Shown here piece after piece: positions 4,850 to 8,547 of a DNA stretch of 8,547 nt. The position numbers and the translations under genes were made by a program. The notes under the pieces were generated by a model that had not been told where the DNA came from, searched no databases, and saw nothing but the letters and a program-made list of their open reading frames with translations. Position 1 is the first letter of the stretch, and each line of letters opens with the position of its first letter. Origin of the DNA: Candidatus Accumulibacter iunctus (GTDB lineage Bacteria > Pseudomonadota > Gammaproteobacteria > Burkholderiales > Rhodocyclaceae). The stretch lies in assembly GCA_002345025.1 (NCBI GenBank), contig DDUX01000031.1:1-8547 (forward strand), read 5' to 3'.

Positions 4850-4954
4850 ATGCGCATCGAGTTCGACCCAGACGAGGACATTGCAAATCAATCGAAGCAC
4901 GGCAGGAATCTTTGGGGGACAGTCCAAGGTTTCCAGGAGAGACTGAATTCATGA
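4850..4954 (+). pseudogene. brnT toxin fragment
   Basis: An ATG at 4850 opens a 34-codon frame reading MRIEFDPDEDIANQSKHGRNL, the N-terminus of BrnT-type (DUF497) toxins, which typically read M-x-[FI]-E-[FYW]-D-P then N-x-x-KHG and are about 90 residues long. After KHG the frame loses similarity, but a shifted frame (SLGDSPRF, about 4911-4934) still recalls the next BrnT segment, so a frameshift probably lies at about 4904-4910. Nothing of the rest or of a BrnA antitoxin is present; an intron-like remnant follows from about 4970. In brnTA modules BrnT is an RNase; this fragment should be inactive. Identity moderately sure because it is so short. Confidence 0.55.
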
Positions 4955-4969
4955 AGCGCAGAATCCAAG

Positions 4970-5006
4970 TCGGAGCCGGCTGCCGTGCGGCTTTTCCCCA
5001 TCCCGA
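4970..5006 (+). repeat. Third, degraded copy of the domain VI-like element
   Basis: GCCGTGCGGC (4982-4991) followed by TTTTCCCCATCCCGAT parallels GCCGTGAGGC and TTCTCCTATCCCGAT of copy 1 (3417-3442). The loop and the 3' strand with ATCCCGAT are kept, but the 5' arm pairs poorly. It lies 21 bp before the start of the next gene, again directly upstream of a coding region. The TTGGRC seen after the other two copies is absent (CATGCG). Confidence 0.4.
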
Positions 5007-5027
5007 TCATGCGCGAAGGGCAACGAG

Positions 5028-5819
5028 ATGGCTGTCGCAGTGAATGATTGCTTTGTCGAGGTGGCTGGCGGGCAAGTATTCGTTCGCCACTGGCAGCCCG
5101 ATGGCGCCACGCATGCGCCGATCGTCCTGCTGCACGACTCGCTGGGTTCCGTCGAACAGTGGCGCAGTTTCCCGGCGACGTTGGCCGAGAGGACAAGCCG
5201 CCCGGTGCTGGCGTATGACCGTCTTGGATTTGGCCAGTCGAGCAGCCGGACGACGCCTGCGGACCGCGGGTTCATCGATGACGAGGCACGCGTTCATTGG
5301 CCGGCCATTGCCGATGCTCTTGGGCTCTGTCGGTACGTGCTTTTCGGGCATAGTGTCGGTGGCGGTATGGCGTTGGTCGCTGCCTCTGTTGCGGGAAATC
5401 GCTGCGTGGCGGTCATCACCGAGTCCGCCCAGGCATTCGTCGAGGAGCGAACCCTGTCCGGCATCCGGGAGGCCATGCAGTCCTTTGCAGACGACCGCCA
5501 GTTTTCCAGGATCGTCAGGTGGCACGGGCAGAGCGCGCGCTGGGTACTGGATGCCTGGACCGAGGTCTGGCTGTCTCCGCAGTTTCGTGCGTGGTCCCTG
5601 GATCCATACCTGGCCCAGGTGCATTGCCCTGTGCTCGCGATTCACGGCGAGTCGGATGAGTTCGGATCCGGTGCGTTCCCCCGCCGCATCGCGGAAGGTG
5701 TCAGCGGGCCGGCAAGAATGGAGATTCTCGATGCGTGTGGCCACACTCCTCACCGCGAGAGGGAAGAGCAGGTGCTCTCCCTCGTCTCCTCGTTCCTTGC
5801 TGAAAATGAGGTTCCGTAG
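5028..5819 (+). CDS. Alpha/beta hydrolase
   Basis: This 263-residue cytoplasmic alpha/beta hydrolase has all its landmarks. The oxyanion motif region is LLHDSLGS (residues 34-41), with AYDRLGFGQS after strand 4. The nucleophile elbow GHSVGG puts Ser at 109, the acid is D210 (HGESDEFGS) and the base is H239 (CGHTPH). It should hydrolyse an ester, amide or C-C bond of a small substrate; the sequence does not say which. AAGGG at 5016-5020, 7 nt before ATG 5028, is a fair ribosome binding site. It follows the brnT fragment and the third intron-like remnant. Whether it is the last accessory gene or the first resident one is unclear, since no attC follows it. Family is secure, substrate unknown. 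Confidence 0.88.
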   Translation: MAVAVNDCFVEVAGGQVFVRHWQPDGATHAPIVLLHDSLGSVEQWRSFPATLAERTSRPVLAYDRLGFGQSSSRTTPADRGFIDDEARVHWPAIADALGLCRYVLFGHSVGGGMALVAASVAGNRCVAVITESAQAFVEERTLSGIREAMQSFADDRQFSRIVRWHGQSARWVLDAWTEVWLSPQFRAWSLDPYLAQVHCPVLAIHGESDEFGSGAFPRRIAEGVSGPARMEILDACGHTPHREREEQVLSLVSSFLAENEVP

Positions 5820-5838
5820 GTGGATTCAGCGCCAGAAT

Positions 5839-5905
5839 GGTGATGGCACATCGGGCACTTCAGCCGCTGCAGCCATGCGACGGATGAAGTGCACATCTCG
5901 CCACC
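5839..5905. terminator. Hairpin downstream of the alpha/beta hydrolase
   Basis: GCACTTCA (5855-5862) pairs exactly with TGAAGTGC (5885-5892). An outer stem, GGTG/GGC (5839-5842, 5845-5847) with GCCACC (5900-5905), ends just before GTTTTAG. The loop is long (22 nt) and the T-run only four, so a factor-independent terminator is possible but weak. Confidence 0.3.
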
Positions 5906-5960
5906 GTTTTAGCAAACATCGAAGGCACTGCGCCGGCCGTCGCGTCGGCGCTGCCGTCAA

Positions 5961-5966
5961 GGGAGG
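5961..5966 (+). promoter_or_regulatory. Shine-Dalgarno GGGAGG deciding the start of the repeat protein
   Basis: GGGAGG directly abuts ATG 5967 but lies 6 nt before ATG 5973, in the same frame. Proper spacing favours 5973, which also gives a cleaner signal peptide (MRLNPC). Confidence 0.65.
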
Positions 5967-5972
5967 ATGAGC

Positions 5973-6308
5973 ATGCGGTTGAATCCTTGCATCCCGTCGC
6001 GGGTGCTGTTGTGTGCGGCCATCGCGGTCGCCGGTCTGCCGCCGCTACAGGCGCAGGAGTATCGCCGTGATGGCTCGGTGCGTCCGGACCGGGTCCTGTC
6101 GCCCGATGAAAGCGTCGGCGAGCCGGCGCTCTCGCCGGGGGCAGTCCGTCCGGACAAGGCGCTGGCGCCCGATCAGACCGATTCCGGACCGCTGTGGTCA
6201 CCGGGCGCGGTGCCGCCCGACAGGGCGCTCGCGCCCGACGAGACCGACGCATCACCGGTGCTTTCACCTGACGCCGTGCCGCCGGATCCGGCGTTGCCGC
6301 CAGACTAG
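5973..6308 (+). CDS. Small exported protein with a 22-residue Asp/Pro-rich tandem repeat
   Basis: This 111-residue protein starts with a signal peptide (basic MRLNPCIPSR, hydrophobic VLLCAAIAVAGLPPL, cleavage probably after LQA near residue 28), so it should be periplasmic or secreted. The mature part is almost entirely a tandem repeat of 22 residues: units starting RPDRVLSPDES, RPDKALAPDQT and PPDRALAPDET, each ending LSPGAV, WSPGAV or LSPDAV, then a truncated PPDPALPPD. The common core is xPDxALxPDxT(8-9)SPxAV. It is acidic and proline-rich and probably extended rather than globular; no enzyme motif is visible. I do not recognise a named family. Its TAG stop (6306-6308) overlaps the stop of the convergent minus-strand gene. 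Codon pattern and ribosome binding site support a real gene. Confidence 0.75.
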   Translation: MRLNPCIPSRVLLCAAIAVAGLPPLQAQEYRRDGSVRPDRVLSPDESVGEPALSPGAVRPDKALAPDQTDSGPLWSPGAVPPDRALAPDETDASPVLSPDAVPPDPALPPD

Positions 6309-7002
6309 CCGGCCGCCGGCGTGACGGTGGCAGTTGCCGGGTTGACGGCGGGCAGGCGATCGATGAACCAGCGCGCGGTGGCGCGCGCGACCAGCTCGAA
6401 AGCCGCGGCCGAAGTGGGCGAGTCGGCCTCGGCAGCCAGCGTCTGCAGTTCGTGCGGGCAGGCCAGTTCGCGCAGCGCGCGGCGGTTGCTCGTCGTGCTG
6501 CGCTCGTCGTCCTCATCGACGAGGACCAGCAGCGGCGCTGCCAGCGAGCGCAGGTAGAGGACGCCGGCGAGATCGATCAGCCCGCCGCGACAGACGAGCG
6601 CGTAGATTTCGTGATCGCGCAGCGCGGCGACGCGTAGCACGACAGGCGAGCAGTCACCGGCGGCACTGAGGCCGATCGGCAGCGGCGGCAGTTCGCCCAG
6701 CAGCATGCGCTGCTTGAGCAGCGCCAGGCCGTCGAGCAGACGCCGGGCGAGCAGTGAGACGTTGTGCTGCAGATCGGCGAAACGCTCCTCCGCCGGCGTC
6801 AGCAGATCGAGCGTCAGGGTGCCGATGCCGGCATGCTGCAGGATGACGGCGAGGGCATCGTCGCGTGCTGCCGGCGCCGGCCCGGCGTGCGTCAGGACGA
6901 CCAGTGCGGAGAGCCGCGCCGGCAGCGTCAGCAATCCCTGCAGCGACCCGTGGCCGGCGGCGATGGCGATCGGCGTCTGGCCCGGGAAGGCGAACGCGCC
7001 GG

Positions 7003-7006
<4 letters not shown>
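6305..7006 (-). CDS. Alpha/beta-hydrolase-fold protein of the AmmeMemoRadiSam operon, probable loss of catalytic His
   Basis: The 233-residue protein resembles the dienelactone-hydrolase-like alpha/beta hydrolases. TLPARLSALVVLTHAG is the strand before the oxyanion region, IGLSAAG (S114) is the nucleophile elbow, ALVCRGGLIDLAG is the usual segment after it, and LLVLVDEDDE (D164/D166/D167) is the acid region. The base His expected near residue 192-196 (as in ATHLFEEPG of relatives) is replaced by AEADSPTS, and no other His fits, so normal hydrolysis is doubtful. The start is TTG 7006, overlapping the radical SAM stop as TTGA; the next Met is residue 101, too late. This implies translational coupling with amrS. 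Its stop TAG at 6307-6305 overlaps that of the convergent repeat protein. The fold is likely; an active enzyme is uncertain. Confidence 0.72.
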
Positions 7007-8096
<1,090 letters not shown>

Positions 8097-8100
<4 letters not shown>

Positions 8101-8547
8101 TTCTCTTTCCATTTGCGTACTCCGTAACGGGCGAGAGCGACTTCCGGATGCCAGAAGTCGGCCGGCAGCCCTGCCTTGAGCTTCAGTTGCTCCAGGAACT
8201 GGCGCGCATCCGGGAGTGACTCCCAGACCTGCGGCAGGAAGGTGGCGCGCCGCTCTCGATAGCCGAGGACAAGGCCATCGACGCCCGGCCGCAGGCGGGC
8301 GATGGCGTCGGCCTCATCGGCGACCGGGAAGGCTTCGGGTGCCGTCAGCAGCGAGACCTCGACCCGCGTCGTGGCGAACTCGTCGGCGGTCAGCGGGGCA
8401 AAGCGGTGGTCGCGGAAAGCGGCGGCGAGGGCGTTTTCGCCGACATCGAGCAGCAGCGGCCGGTGCGCCTCGAGGCTGCCGATGCAGCCGCGCAACTGGC
8501 CATTGCGGGTCAGCGTGACGAAAGTGGCGCCGCGCTCGCCGAGTTCG
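8097..8547 (-). CDS. amrA: AMMECR1 domain protein (AmmeMemoRadiSam system protein A), 5' end beyond the right edge
   Basis: About 149 C-terminal residues are visible, from ELGERGATFVTLTRNGQ to KWKEK. The hallmark LRGCIGS of the AMMECR1 family is at about 8477-8497, followed by FRDHRFAPLTADEF, VEVSLLT, a region around GVDGLVLGYRERRATFLPQVWESL, and FWHPEVALARYGVRKWKEK. AMMECR1 proteins are small alpha/beta proteins of unsettled function, conserved from bacteria to humans; in bacteria they are encoded beside a radical SAM enzyme and a MEMO protein. The frame is open to the edge, so the true start and the MEMO gene, if present, lie to the right. The TGA stop (8099-8097) overlaps the radical SAM GTG start. 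No damage is seen in the visible part. Confidence 0.92.

Noticed and set aside
5044..5970. 308-codon plus-strand frame overlapping the alpha/beta hydrolase
   Set aside because: Rich in Arg, Ser and Trp with no motifs, whereas the other frame has a complete Ser-Asp-His triad.

Overview
The window is GC-rich DNA from an environmental proteobacterium. The radical SAM and AMMECR1 proteins at its right end resemble those of Rhodocyclales-type Betaproteobacteria such as Candidatus Accumulibacter; this taxonomic guess is an inference from remembered protein similarity, not a search. The window divides into three parts.

Left (1-1458): a partial conserved hypothetical gene runs off the left edge on the minus strand, into a very G-rich and possibly artefactual tail. 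Next is a broken remnant of ettA (ABC-F translational throttle), with its N-terminus missing and two internal in-frame deletions. About 430 bp follow with no recognisable gene.

Middle (about 1443-5030): an accessory region of small unrelated cargo genes, all on the plus strand, that reads as a decaying integron gene-cassette array. Two attC-like recombination sites are visible. The one at 2264-2331 is very good: both R boxes, a 15-bp perfect stem and an extrahelical G. The one at 4102-4155 is good but short, and its R'' box contains the preceding stop codon. The cargo is a helix-turn-helix plus HEPN protein with an RNxxxH ribonuclease-type motif, a VOC-fold protein, a HigBA-like toxin-antitoxin pair whose toxin seems to have lost an internal beta-strand, a second VOC protein, and a brnT toxin fragment. 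No integron integrase is in the window. Three copies of a structured element resembling the 3' end of a group II intron lie just upstream of three of the cargo genes. The first ends a stretch of about 700 bp that may be a complete ORF-less group II intron. The two best copies abut TTGGAC and TTGGGC, the sequence expected at the start of an integron cassette.

Right (5028-8547): an alpha/beta hydrolase and a small exported protein with a 22-residue Asp/Pro-rich repeat lie on the plus strand. They face a minus-strand operon reading leftwards: AMMECR1 (amrA, cut by the right edge), the AmmeMemoRadiSam radical SAM enzyme (amrS), and an alpha/beta-hydrolase-fold protein apparently without a catalytic His. 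The operon genes overlap by 4 bp each, which suggests translational coupling. The last operon gene and the repeat protein converge with their stop codons sharing one CTAG.
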